Part shown: one piece after another, positions 45,219-53,262 of the stretch
How positions within the stretch are numbered: position 1 is the first letter of the stretch
Layout of the letters: every line of letters begins with the position of its first letter
Origin: an uncultured Bacteroides sp.
GTDB taxonomy: Bacteria; Bacteroidota; Bacteroidia; Bacteroidales; Bacteroidaceae
Assembly (NCBI RefSeq): GCF_963676325.1
Contig: NZ_OY781099.1
Span: 1 to 64,000, forward strand
Direction of reading: 5' to 3'
DNA length: 64,000 bases
Notes under the pieces: generated by a model
Told to the model about the DNA's origin: nothing
The model's database searches: none
What the model saw: the letters and a program-made list of their open reading frames with translations, nothing else
Translations under genes and position numbers: made by a program

Positions 45219-45266
45219 AAATCCCCTGAATTTCTTCTTTTAAAGAAGAGAATCAGGGGATTTTAT
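45219..45266 (+). terminator. Intrinsic terminator after deoC
   Basis: A long stem: AAATCCCCTGA (45219-45229) pairs with TCAGGGGATTT (45253-45263), extended inside by TCTTCTTT/AAAGAAGA. It is followed by TTTTATAT. Confidence 0.85.
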
Positions 45267-45292
45267 ATATAGAGTTAAATAGATACGTCTCG

Positions 45293-45426
45293 GGAGTTAA
45301 GGTAATTTCCGGCGGGAAATCAGATAAAAGGTCTACACCTTATATGAACTTGCTCTACGCCTTATATAAATTAAGTCTACTCCTTTTATCAAAAACTAAA
45401 GGATAAAATGGCTTAACTCCGGCGGG
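45293..45426. repeat. Symmetrical repeat block with a three-unit 22-bp array
   Basis: CTAC cores at 45333, 45355 and 45377 are spaced exactly 22 bp in units ending CCTTAT or CCTTTT (45322-45387). The array is framed by inverted GGAGTTAAG (45293-45301) and CTTAACTCC (45412-45420), inverted GATAAAAGG (45323-45331) and CCTTTTATC (45382-45390), and direct CCGGCGGG copies (45309-45316, 45419-45426). It lies between the convergent deoC and polyprenyl synthase genes. Confidence 0.7.
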
Positions 45427-45434
45427 GTTTTACC

Positions 45435-46409
45435 TTACTTATTTCGATCTACCACGTAATCAAGGTAAGAAACCAGCGACTGCTTAATCTCAGAATCAGG
45501 ATAACTTTCCAGTAACTGAAGAGCCTTCAAACGATACTCAAGCATCACTTTCGCTGCATACTCAATACCACCGTTTTGCTTTGAAAAATCAATCATTTCC
45601 TTTATCTCTTCATCGGTTGCAGAGCCCGATTTAATCTTGGCTGCAAGCTCTTTCCACTCAGCACTTTGAGCATTGTTTATAGCAAAAATAGCAGGAAGTG
45701 TTAGTTTGCCTTCACGCATATCGTTACCGGTTGGTTTTCCTACCTCCCGATCATCATAATAATCAAAAATATCGTCTTTAATCTGGAAGCAGATTCCGGT
45801 ATATTCGCCGAATAATCTGGCCATCTCTACTTTTTCAGCAGAAACTCCTGCAGATAAAGCAGCAGTATGAGTGCAGGCAGCAAACAAAGCAGCGGTCTTT
45901 TTCCGGATTACATCAAAGTATACTGACTCAGTAATCTCAGAATTACTCACGTTTGAAAGCTGTAAAAGTTCACCTTCAGACAAGTCCTGCCCCAGTTTTG
46001 AAACCACTCTGATCACCTCATTATTGCAAGAAAAAGCAGCCTGAATAAGGCAAGTTGCAAGTAAATAATCGCCCACCAGAATGGAAACTTTGTTATTATA
46101 CAAAGCATTTACAGAAGCCTGTCCGCGCCGTTCCGAACTCTCATCAACCACATCATCATGAACCAGACTGGCTGTGTGAAGGAGTTCCAAAGATACAGCA
46201 GAATGTAGTGTAGACGAGGAAACTTTCCCCAACAAACGGGCAATCAAAAGGACTAAAATTGGACGCATCATCTTCCCCTTCCGTTGTTTGATATGCGAAA
46301 GTACTTCTTGTAACAACGGGTTTGAATTATCCAACGAACTATTAAAGAGCTCTTTAAACTGCTCCAGATCTAAAATAATAGGAGACTTAATCTGAGATAA
46401 TTTGTCCAT
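45435..46409 (-). CDS. Trans-polyprenyl diphosphate synthase
   Basis: 324-residue soluble prenyltransferase that extends an allylic diphosphate with isopentenyl units, probably to the side chain of menaquinone. The first Asp-rich motif is DDVVDES in SLVHDDVVDESSERRG (about 88-103), the second QIKDDIFDYYDD at about 213-224. These are the FARM and SARM magnesium sites. Chain length is not readable from the sequence, though no bulky residue block typical of short-chain enzymes is obvious. It is transcribed divergently from polA, with a perfect -7 box at 46429-46436. Confidence 0.9.
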   Translation of the reverse strand: MDKLSQIKSPIILDLEQFKELFNSSLDNSNPLLQEVLSHIKQRKGKMMRPILVLLIARLLGKVSSSTLHSAVSLELLHTASLVHDDVVDESSERRGQASVNALYNNKVSILVGDYLLATCLIQAAFSCNNEVIRVVSKLGQDLSEGELLQLSNVSNSEITESVYFDVIRKKTAALFAACTHTAALSAGVSAEKVEMARLFGEYTGICFQIKDDIFDYYDDREVGKPTGNDMREGKLTLPAIFAINNAQSAEWKELAAKIKSGSATDEEIKEMIDFSKQNGGIEYAAKVMLEYRLKALQLLESYPDSEIKQSLVSYLDYVVDRNK

Positions 46410-46428
46410 ACAAAATACGATTTAACCA

Positions 46429-46436
46429 CAAAAGTA
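46429..46436 (-). promoter_or_regulatory. -7 box of the polyprenyl synthase gene
   Basis: Minus-strand TACTTTTG, a perfect match, 19 bp before the ATG at 46409. Confidence 0.6.
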
Positions 46437-46497
46437 ATAATAAAACCAATAATATGGTATTTTTTTGTACTTTTACCAAAGAAAAATTCAAAAGATT

Positions 46498-49275
46498 ATG
46501 AATCAGAAAGATAAATTGTTCCTTTTAGACGCTTACGCGCTTATATACAGAGCCTACTATGCATTTATTAAAAGCCCGAGAATTAACTCAAAAGGCTTTA
46601 ATACTTCCGCAATTTTAGGCTTCGTAAACACGCTTGAAGAGGTTCTTAAAAAGGAAAATCCTACACATATTGGTGTCGCTTTCGACCCTTCCGGACCTAC
46701 TTTCAGACACGAAGCTTACGAGAAATATAAGGCACAACGCGAAGAAACTCCTGAGGCAATTCGTCTATCTGTACCAATTATAAAGGACATTATTCGTGCA
46801 TACCGCATACCGATTCTTGAGGTTTCAGGTTTCGAAGCCGACGATGTAATCGGCACTCTTGCCACTGAAGCCGGCAAAAAAGGAATCAAAACTTACATGA
46901 TGACTCCCGATAAAGATTACGGACAGTTGGTAAGCGATAATGTTTTCATGTACCGCCCCAAATACGGAGATAAAGAATTCGAAGTTTTGGGAGTGGAACA
47001 GGTGAAAGCTAAATATGATATCTCCTCCCCTGCCCAGGTTATTGACATGCTTGGTCTGATGGGCGACGCTTCAGATAATATTCCTGGCTGTCCCGGTGTA
47101 GGAGAAAAAACGGCTCTAAAATTAATTGCCGAATTTGGCAGCATAGAAAATCTGCTTGAACATACAGACCAACTAAAAGGTGCACTGAAAACAAAAGTGG
47201 AAACCAACAAGGAGATGATCACTTTCTCAAAATTCCTGGCGACTATAAAAATTGATGTTCCCATTGAATTGAAAATGGACGAACTTGTTCGTGAAGAACC
47301 GAACGAGGAAGAACTGAGAAAAATTTTCGAAGAATTAGAATTTCGTAACTTGATGGAGCGAATTTTTAAAACGGAGAAAAAACAGGTAAACGTGGTTCCT
47401 CAGCAAGGCGATCTCTTTGCAATTTTCACGCCCGATGGGAAAGAAGAAGAAAAATATTCAAATCTCACAGGGCTAGAAACACTTGATTATGACTACCAAC
47501 TAATTGATAATGAAGAGAAAAGGCGTGTTTTTATTCAAAATATGCTGACACATAACATCATCAGTCTAGACACGGAAACCACTGGAACCGATCCAATCAG
47601 TGCAGAATTGGTGGGAATGAGCTTCAGCGTGGCCGAAAACCAGGCATTTTATATTCCGGTTCCTCCAAAAAGAGAGGAAGCGCTAAAAATTGTTAATGAG
47701 CTTCGCCCAATCTTCGAAAATGAGAAATCACTCAAAGTTGGGCAAAATATCAAGTACGATATGCTGGTGCTCCAAAATTATGGCATCGAAGTAAAAGGAA
47801 AACTTTTCGACACAATGGTGGCGCACTATGTTCTTCAACCCGAGCTCCGGCACGGGATGGATTACCTTGCCGAAATTTATCTCAATTACAAAACAATTCA
47901 CATTGACGAGCTAATTGGTGCAAAAGGAAAAAATCAACTTAACATGCGCGACCTCTCCCCCGAGAGAGTTTACAAGTATGCTTGTGAAGATGCCGATGTT
48001 ACTTTGAAGCTAAAAAATATTCTTGAGAAGGAATTAAAAGAAAATGGTATTGAAGATTTATTCTATAACATAGAGATGCCACTTGTTCCGGTTCTTGCTT
48101 ACATTGAACGGAATGGAATGAAGTTGGATCTCGAAGCACTTAAGCAAACATCCGAGGATTTCACTGCAAGAATGAACGAAATAGAGAAAGACATTTTCTC
48201 ATTGGCCGGCATGGAATTCAATATCAGTTCACCCAAACAAGTAGGAGAAGTGCTCTTCGAAAAACTGAAGGTGGTGGAAAAGGCGAAGAAAACCAAAACA
48301 GGACAATACTCTACTTCGGAAGATGTACTTGAAAGCTTGCGAACCAAGCACCCAGTTGTTGAAAAAATTCTGGAATATCGTGGACTGAAAAAACTGTTGA
48401 GCACTTACATTGATTCGCTTCCTTTGTTGATAAATCCTCAGTCGGGAAAGATACATACGTCATTTAACCAGACAGTTACTTCGACTGGCCGACTAAGTTC
48501 CAGCAACCCAAACTTGCAGAATATACCAATCCGCGATGAAGACGGGAAAGAGATTCGCAAAGCATTTATTCCAGATGAAGGATGTGCCTTCTTCTCTGCC
48601 GATTATTCCCAAATTGAACTGAGAATTATGGCTCATTTAAGTGAGGACAAAAACATGATAGATGCCTTTCTTTCCGGCTATGATATTCATGCTGCAACCG
48701 CTGCAAAGGTCTATAAGATAGATATTTCTGAAGTAACAAAGGATATGCGCCGCAAAGCAAAAACGGCAAACTTTGGTATCATATACGGGATATCGGTATT
48801 CGGGCTGGCAGAAAGAATGGCGGTAGACAGGAAGGAAGCCAAAGAACTGATTGATGGTTACTTTGAGACCTACCCAAGAGTAAAAGAATACATGGATAAA
48901 AGCATCGAAGTAGCCAAAAAGAATGGTTATGTAGAGACTATATTCCATAGAAAAAGATACCTTCAGGACATCAATTCACGCAATGCAGTTGTTCGTGGAT
49001 ATGCCGAGAGAAATGCAATCAACGCCCCTATTCAGGGAAGTGCTGCCGATATTATCAAGGTTGCAATGGTAAACATTTATAACCGCTTTAAGAAAGAAAA
49101 TGTACAAGCCAAGATGATTCTTCAGGTGCATGATGAACTTAACTTCAGTGTTCCTTTTAATGAAAAAGAACTTGTGGAAAAGATTGTGATAGAAGAGATG
49201 GAAAGAGCTTACAAGATGCACGTTCCCTTAAAAGCGGACTGCGGATGGGGAAAAAACTGGCTCGAAGCACACTGA
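46498..49275 (+). CDS. polA: DNA polymerase I
   Basis: 925-residue repair and Okazaki-fragment polymerase with all three domains. The 5'-3' exonuclease (about 1-300) starts LFLLDAYALIYRAYYAF, with an EADDVIGTLA box. The 3'-5' exonuclease (about 340-520) keeps Asp358 and Glu360 in DTETTGTDP and the later CEDADVT, so proofreading should be active. The polymerase domain has DYSQIELR with Asp702, the O-helix RRKAKTANFGIIYG, and QVHDEL with Asp879 and Glu880. The ATG at 46498 is chosen by family alignment; the frame is open to a TTG at 46465. Expressed divergently from the polyprenyl synthase gene. Confidence 0.97.
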   Translation: MNQKDKLFLLDAYALIYRAYYAFIKSPRINSKGFNTSAILGFVNTLEEVLKKENPTHIGVAFDPSGPTFRHEAYEKYKAQREETPEAIRLSVPIIKDIIRAYRIPILEVSGFEADDVIGTLATEAGKKGIKTYMMTPDKDYGQLVSDNVFMYRPKYGDKEFEVLGVEQVKAKYDISSPAQVIDMLGLMGDASDNIPGCPGVGEKTALKLIAEFGSIENLLEHTDQLKGALKTKVETNKEMITFSKFLATIKIDVPIELKMDELVREEPNEEELRKIFEELEFRNLMERIFKTEKKQVNVVPQQGDLFAIFTPDGKEEEKYSNLTGLETLDYDYQLIDNEEKRRVFIQNMLTHNIISLDTETTGTDPISAELVGMSFSVAENQAFYIPVPPKREEALKIVNELRPIFENEKSLKVGQNIKYDMLVLQNYGIEVKGKLFDTMVAHYVLQPELRHGMDYLAEIYLNYKTIHIDELIGAKGKNQLNMRDLSPERVYKYACEDADVTLKLKNILEKELKENGIEDLFYNIEMPLVPVLAYIERNGMKLDLEALKQTSEDFTARMNEIEKDIFSLAGMEFNISSPKQVGEVLFEKLKVVEKAKKTKTGQYSTSEDVLESLRTKHPVVEKILEYRGLKKLLSTYIDSLPLLINPQSGKIHTSFNQTVTSTGRLSSSNPNLQNIPIRDEDGKEIRKAFIPDEGCAFFSADYSQIELRIMAHLSEDKNMIDAFLSGYDIHAATAAKVYKIDISEVTKDMRRKAKTANFGIIYGISVFGLAERMAVDRKEAKELIDGYFETYPRVKEYMDKSIEVAKKNGYVETIFHRKRYLQDINSRNAVVRGYAERNAINAPIQGSAADIIKVAMVNIYNRFKKENVQAKMILQVHDELNFSVPFNEKELVEKIVIEEMERAYKMHVPLKADCGWGKNWLEAH

Positions 49276-50069
49276 TAAATTAGCAATAAACCTGAGATAG
49301 AAAAGGATAAAGATCTGAGATAGAAGGCGTATAATTTAACGTCCACAGAGCGTAAGAGACAGAGCTACAGCATATAATCTGATATGAAAAGGCTGTATTG
49401 TGTTGAAAATCAACGATTGAAAGCGCTGTTACGGGATAATAATCTGATATAGAAAGCGTATAATTTAACGCCCACAGAGCGTAAGAGACAGAGCTATAGG
49501 ATAAGAATCTGAGATAGAAGGGTTATTACAATGAGATAAGAGGGTTTATATTTATGTTATTTCCAAATACTTCAAAGTGAGTTGGCAATACAACATAAAG
49601 CTCAACGGAAACATATCTCAGTGCAAAGCATAAAAGACTCTTTTGTAAAACAAGTTCATTAATTTGTAGGAAACGAATAAATAAGGAAGAAAGGGGAACA
49701 GAGATAATTTACTCAGTTCTAAATTATTAATTATTCAAAACAGATCAGGATCTTGTTCGCAAAAAGAAATCTTTCAATCCAACAAATTTGTTTAATCTAC
49801 TGATATACCTTATGCAGATAAGTAAGAATGTCAATAGATTAAACAAGATAGTTGGATAACAGATTTATTTCAAAGTTTCTTTTATGGGCAAAAGCTATAA
49901 CTATAGCTGCAACAGACTGTGATTTAAATCATTAGATCCAGTCTGAACCTAAAGAATGTTAGGCCAGATAATAAGAAAGAACTATAGATTTAAATACAGC
50001 TACAGAAAATTATAAGCCTTGAATTCAAAAATGATAAGATAGTTTGTTTCACCTTAAAACCAATTAATC
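49276..50069. other. 794-bp gene-free region after polA
   Basis: No credible coding frame or RNA gene. The first third is made of the direct repeats described separately (49292-49540); the rest is AT-rich, with no perfect promoter box. A TAGTTTG sequence near 50040, one base short of the -7 consensus, may serve the next gene. Confidence 0.55.
49292..49540 (+). repeat. CTGAGATAG repeats spaced 23, 64, 65, 65 and 22 bp
   Basis: CTGAGATAG or close variants start at 49292, 49315, 49379, 49444, 49509 and 49531. Two copies are embedded in a longer, almost identical block of about 54 bp (49313-49366 and 49442-49495) that includes GCGTATAATTTAACG and CCACAGAGCGTAAGAGACAG. Confidence 0.75.
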
Positions 50070-50534
50070 ATGGAACTAGCAGAAAAACTGAAAGAAATTC
50101 TCGGAGTAATAGAATCTGCCGAGGTTGTTTATCTATCCACAATAGATGAAAATGGATATCCTTCCACACGCGCCATGCTGAACCTTAGGAATAAGAAACA
50201 GTTCCCTCATTTAATTCCAATGTATGGAAAAGAATCAAATGAATTTACTATATATCTCACAACCAATACTTCTTCTGCAAAGATTAAAGAGATTAAGAAT
50301 AATAGCAAAGCAGCGGTTTATTTCTGCAATCCGGAATCATTTACGGGAACAATGTTACAAGGGAAAATTGAAATTGTAACCAGCAAAGAATTCAAGCATC
50401 ATGCATGGATTAAAGAATGGGAACTTTATTATCCGGGAGGAATCGATTCAGAAGATTTTTCTATGCTCAGGTTTGTGCCGTTCAGCTTTAAAACTTATTC
50501 AGACTTTCAGGTTGAGACTGAAAAAATAGACTAA
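50070..50534 (+). CDS. Pyridoxamine 5'-phosphate oxidase-like flavin-binding protein
   Basis: 154-residue small split-barrel protein of the PNPOx-like / general stress protein 26 group, probably binding FMN or F420-like cofactor as a dimer. The N-terminal VVYLSTIDENGYPSTRAMLNL and the strand-helix FTIYLTTNTSSAKIKEIKNNSKAAVYF are characteristic. It is shorter than true PdxH and lacks its C-terminal PLP-contact region, so a vitamin B6 role is unlikely. The hydrolase gene follows 18 bp downstream and is probably co-transcribed. Actual activity unknown. Confidence 0.82.
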   Translation: MELAEKLKEILGVIESAEVVYLSTIDENGYPSTRAMLNLRNKKQFPHLIPMYGKESNEFTIYLTTNTSSAKIKEIKNNSKAAVYFCNPESFTGTMLQGKIEIVTSKEFKHHAWIKEWELYYPGGIDSEDFSMLRFVPFSFKTYSDFQVETEKID

Positions 50535-50552
50535 TATATTCCCTGTTTTACC

Positions 50553-51722
50553 ATGAAAAAATCACTTTTTGCACTTTGCTTATGCCCGTTTTTCGGCCTG
50601 CAACTATCAGCACAACAGGTTAAATCACAAGATTATACGCCTTACGGAGTAGAAAAGAACATGCCCTCTTCTTATCAGAAGATGAAAGAGACACTCACCT
50701 ACCCTATGGCTTGGGGAAAGTCTCCGATAAAAGATTTCAATAAATGGAAAAAGGAAGGGCGAAAGATCCTTTTTTCCTGCCTGAATCCTGCGCCTCCCAC
50801 AGCTCCTTTCGACATGAAAGTGCTGGAAAAAGAGCAGAGAAACGGGTATGAAGCGCGAAAAATTGCATTAAACATCTCGGGATTCGACCGCATTCCTGCC
50901 TACTTGTTGGTTCCCAATAAAGGAAAAGGTCCCTACCCTGCCGTTGTTCTGCTACACGATCACGGCGCAAAGTTCTCGATTGGTAAGGAAAAAATGGTGA
51001 GACCCTTTGGTGTATCGCCCGAAGTATTGGCGGATGCCGATAAATGGGCGGTGCAATGTTACGATAGTGTCTACGTGGGCGATTATTTTGCGGCGCATGG
51101 TTACGTGGTTCTCTCCATTGATGCCCTGTTTTGGGGTGAAAGAGGGCGAAAAGAAGGCGTAAACTATGATGCTCAGCAAGCACTTGCCTGCAACCTGATG
51201 CAGATGGGATATAACTGGTGCGGCGTTATTACGTTTGATGATATCAGAAGCGTTGATTTTCTTGCCTCATTGCCCGAGGTAGATCCCGCCAGAATTGGTA
51301 CACTTGGTTTCTCAATGGGTGCCCACCGTGCGTGGATGCTTTCTGCCGCAACAGATAAAGTGAAGGTGGGAGCCGCCATTTGCTGGATGAACACCACCGA
51401 TTCTCTTATGACTTTGGGGAATAATCAGAATAAAGGTGGCAGTGCCTGGTCAATGCTTGTGCCGGGAATCCGCAATTATATGGATTACCCCGATGTGGCC
51501 TCCCTTGCTTGTCCTAAGCCGATGCTTTTCTTCAACGGATTGCGTGACAAGTTATTTCCTGTTAATGGTGTAAAAGATGCTTATAAAAGCCTCCATTCCA
51601 CGTGGAACAGCCAGAATGCCGAGAACAAACTTGTAACTAAGTTTTGGGATGGTCCTCACTTCTTTAGCAAAGAAATGCAGAAAGAAACGCTGGAGTTCTT
51701 TGATAAATTTCTGAAAAAGTAG
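50553..51722 (+). CDS. Secreted alpha/beta hydrolase (dienelactone hydrolase / acetyl-esterase-like)
   Basis: 389-residue exported hydrolase. Signal peptide MKKSLFALCLCPFFGLQLSA. The alpha/beta fold begins around GFDRIPAYLLVPNKGKGPYPAVVLLHDHGAKFSIG. The nucleophile elbow is GFSMGAHR at about residue 252, the acid probably Asp in FNGLRDKLFP, and the histidine in WDGPHFFSKE. This resembles the abhydrolase_7 / acetylxylan-esterase-like proteins of Bacteroidetes, which often act on esterified glycans, but no polysaccharide-utilisation genes are nearby, so the substrate is open. Periplasmic or surface location is inferred from the signal. Confidence 0.85.
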   Translation: MKKSLFALCLCPFFGLQLSAQQVKSQDYTPYGVEKNMPSSYQKMKETLTYPMAWGKSPIKDFNKWKKEGRKILFSCLNPAPPTAPFDMKVLEKEQRNGYEARKIALNISGFDRIPAYLLVPNKGKGPYPAVVLLHDHGAKFSIGKEKMVRPFGVSPEVLADADKWAVQCYDSVYVGDYFAAHGYVVLSIDALFWGERGRKEGVNYDAQQALACNLMQMGYNWCGVITFDDIRSVDFLASLPEVDPARIGTLGFSMGAHRAWMLSAATDKVKVGAAICWMNTTDSLMTLGNNQNKGGSAWSMLVPGIRNYMDYPDVASLACPKPMLFFNGLRDKLFPVNGVKDAYKSLHSTWNSQNAENKLVTKFWDGPHFFSKEMQKETLEFFDKFLKK

Positions 51723-51790
51723 GAATTAAAATATATTTATAGATTATGCTTTAGAAAGCAGCTAATTCTATTCCAAGAGATTAGGAGTAA

Positions 51791-51945
51791 AAACGAGTAT
51801 TTTTCCAGATTATTTTGGCAAAATGATCTTTACCCTTATTTTTATAAAAGGTTAAAAACGAATATAATACCAGATTCCTACCCATTTTATTTGATGAGTC
51901 GATTGTGTCCTTAGAGATCAAAACAAATATCATACCAGGTTCCTG
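51791..51945 (+). repeat. Three short repeats spaced 65 bp
   Basis: AAACGAGTATTTTTCCAGATT, AAACGAATATAATACCAGATTCCT and AAACAAATATCATACCAGGTTCCT (each given here only in part) begin at 51791, 51856 and 51921, exactly 65 bp apart. Only the first 24 or so bases of each unit are similar. Confidence 0.6.
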
Positions 51946-51953
51946 CTCTGGAA

Positions 51954-52015
51954 AAATAACAATGGATGAATGACCTTATTCCTAAAAAGAATCATTCATC
52001 CATTGTTATTTGTTT
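51954..52015 (+). terminator. 20-bp perfect hairpin, probable terminator of the hydrolase transcript
   Basis: AAATAACAATGGATGAATGA (51954-51973) is the exact complement of 51992-52011, with an 18-nt loop, followed by TGTTT. It is about 230 bp past the hydrolase stop and its symmetry would let it work for either strand. Confidence 0.6.
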
Positions 52016-52158
52016 ATGCATCACTTTTAGCAGAAAATTAATCATAGATGATTGACTAAAAGCACTATATAATAACCACTTAGCAAAGTAAAATAAAAAA
52101 TATCAAAGCACGGTTACCGCCCAAAGTACCATTAAAAAGACCACTCCCTTCTCTTTTC

Positions 52159-52677
52159 CTATAACGAAACAAGCAAATGAACCGGAAAGTCTTCCTGAGA
52201 CAAGCTGCGACCTGCCGTTGCCGGACGACTATTTCTAGGGTCTGGAAGCGGAATTTCAGTTGTCATAACAGGAGCTACAACCTTTTGTGCCTGCATTGTT
52301 TGAGGGGAAACTGCCTCCCTCCTCTCCTTTCTCTCGAGTGTTTTCACCGCAACCTGAACCTGCTGATAGATTGTATCCGTGTGTTTTTCAGTAACAACCA
52401 CAGTATCATTTACCGCTAGTTTTTCATCTTTCGGTGCATTGTCAAACGGGAAATTCCAACCAATCAGTACCCCAATGAGGCAAGCTGCAGCAAGCCACCA
52501 GGGAGAAATCACCATCTTTCGGGAAGCACCTTCCCGTTGCTCTATTTGTTTCATCAATGAATCGAAAGAACGGGGAGCATTCCCTGCTTTATCCTTATCA
52601 TACAGAGCTTTAGATGTTTCAAGTATTCGCTTTACATCTCTGGATTCTTCCAATTTAGTTAGTTCATCTTCTTTCAT
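52159..52677 (-). CDS. Single-pass membrane protein, probable anti-sigma factor
   Basis: 172-residue protein: a cytoplasmic N-terminal part of about 55 residues (MKEDELTKLEESRDVKRILE onward), one transmembrane segment WWLAAACLIGVLIGWNF at about 61-77, and a periplasmic tail. No domain is recognisable from sequence alone. It begins 3 bp after the ECF sigma gene and has the topology of anti-sigma regulators that hold their sigma factor at the membrane. That role is inferred from position and topology only. Confidence 0.7.
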   Translation of the reverse strand: MKEDELTKLEESRDVKRILETSKALYDKDKAGNAPRSFDSLMKQIEQREGASRKMVISPWWLAAACLIGVLIGWNFPFDNAPKDEKLAVNDTVVVTEKHTDTIYQQVQVAVKTLERKERREAVSPQTMQAQKVVAPVMTTEIPLPDPRNSRPATAGRSLSQEDFPVHLLVSL

Positions 52678-52680
52678 CTT

Positions 52681-53262
52681 TTATGGTTTTACTGGGTTAT
52701 ACATGGATAATGACTGAGACAAACTACGCAATGCATAGTGCAATCTCGATTTAACTGTTCCTTCCGGACAATCGAGCACCCGGGCAATTTCCTGCACGGA
52801 AAGCTCTTCGTTGTACCGAAGGGTAAAGGCGGCCAACTGATCTCCCGAGAGTTTACTGAGAGAGATACTCAACTGGTTTTCAAAGACAGCCCGATCATAC
52901 ATTTGTTCGAAAGCTGGTTCTTCTGTTGCATCGGAATTATAGTTCAATTCCTGCTCGTGACTTTCTACAATATCCCGATGACGATATTCATTCTTACACA
53001 GATTATATGCCATTGAGAAGGCCCACGATGAGAAAGTTCTTCCCTCTTCGTAGGCACCTCTGCTTTCATAAACTTTAAGAAAGAGTTCTTGTGTAAAGTC
53101 CTCAGCTTTAGCAATATCATATCCAAGCATACGGATAAAGAATCCTTGCATACGCCTTGCGTAGCGGGTGTAGAGTTCCTCAAAAGCTTTGGTGTCTTTT
53201 TGGGAAACCCACCGCATCAATTCTTCGTCCGTATCTTGTTTGTATGAGTGAAATATCCTCAT
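52681..53262 (-). CDS. ECF-type RNA polymerase sigma factor
   Basis: 193-residue extracytoplasmic-function sigma factor. Region 2 occupies about 15-95 (AFEELYTRYARRMQGFFIRM, DFTQELFLKVYES, TFSSWAFSMAYNLCKNEYR) and region 4 about 130-185 (LSGDQLAAFTLRYNEELSVQEIARVLDCPEGTVKSRLHYAL). Region 3 is absent, as expected. Its ATG overlaps the stop of the upstream secreted-protein gene by 4 bp and the putative anti-sigma gene follows, forming a three-gene operon. Target promoters are unknown; the secreted upstream protein suggests envelope-linked sensing. Confidence 0.92.
   Translation of the reverse strand: MRIFHSYKQDTDEELMRWVSQKDTKAFEELYTRYARRMQGFFIRMLGYDIAKAEDFTQELFLKVYESRGAYEEGRTFSSWAFSMAYNLCKNEYRHRDIVESHEQELNYNSDATEEPAFEQMYDRAVFENQLSISLSKLSGDQLAAFTLRYNEELSVQEIARVLDCPEGTVKSRLHYALRSLSQSLSMYNPVKP

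Larger units (their letters stand above)
51723..52158. other. 436-bp convergent gap
   Basis: Holds a three-copy repeat with 65-bp spacing and a 20-bp perfect hairpin, both listed separately. The last 140 bp are AT-rich with nothing recognisable. Confidence 0.55.

Noticed and set aside
46458..46477. -7 box for polA
   Set aside because: TACTTTTA at 46469 has one mismatch and the nearby TATTTTTTTG has wrong spacing, so neither is called.
51594..51609. Second parS-like sequence CATTCCACGTGGAACA
   Set aside because: Four mismatches to the consensus and inside a conserved hydrolase coding sequence.
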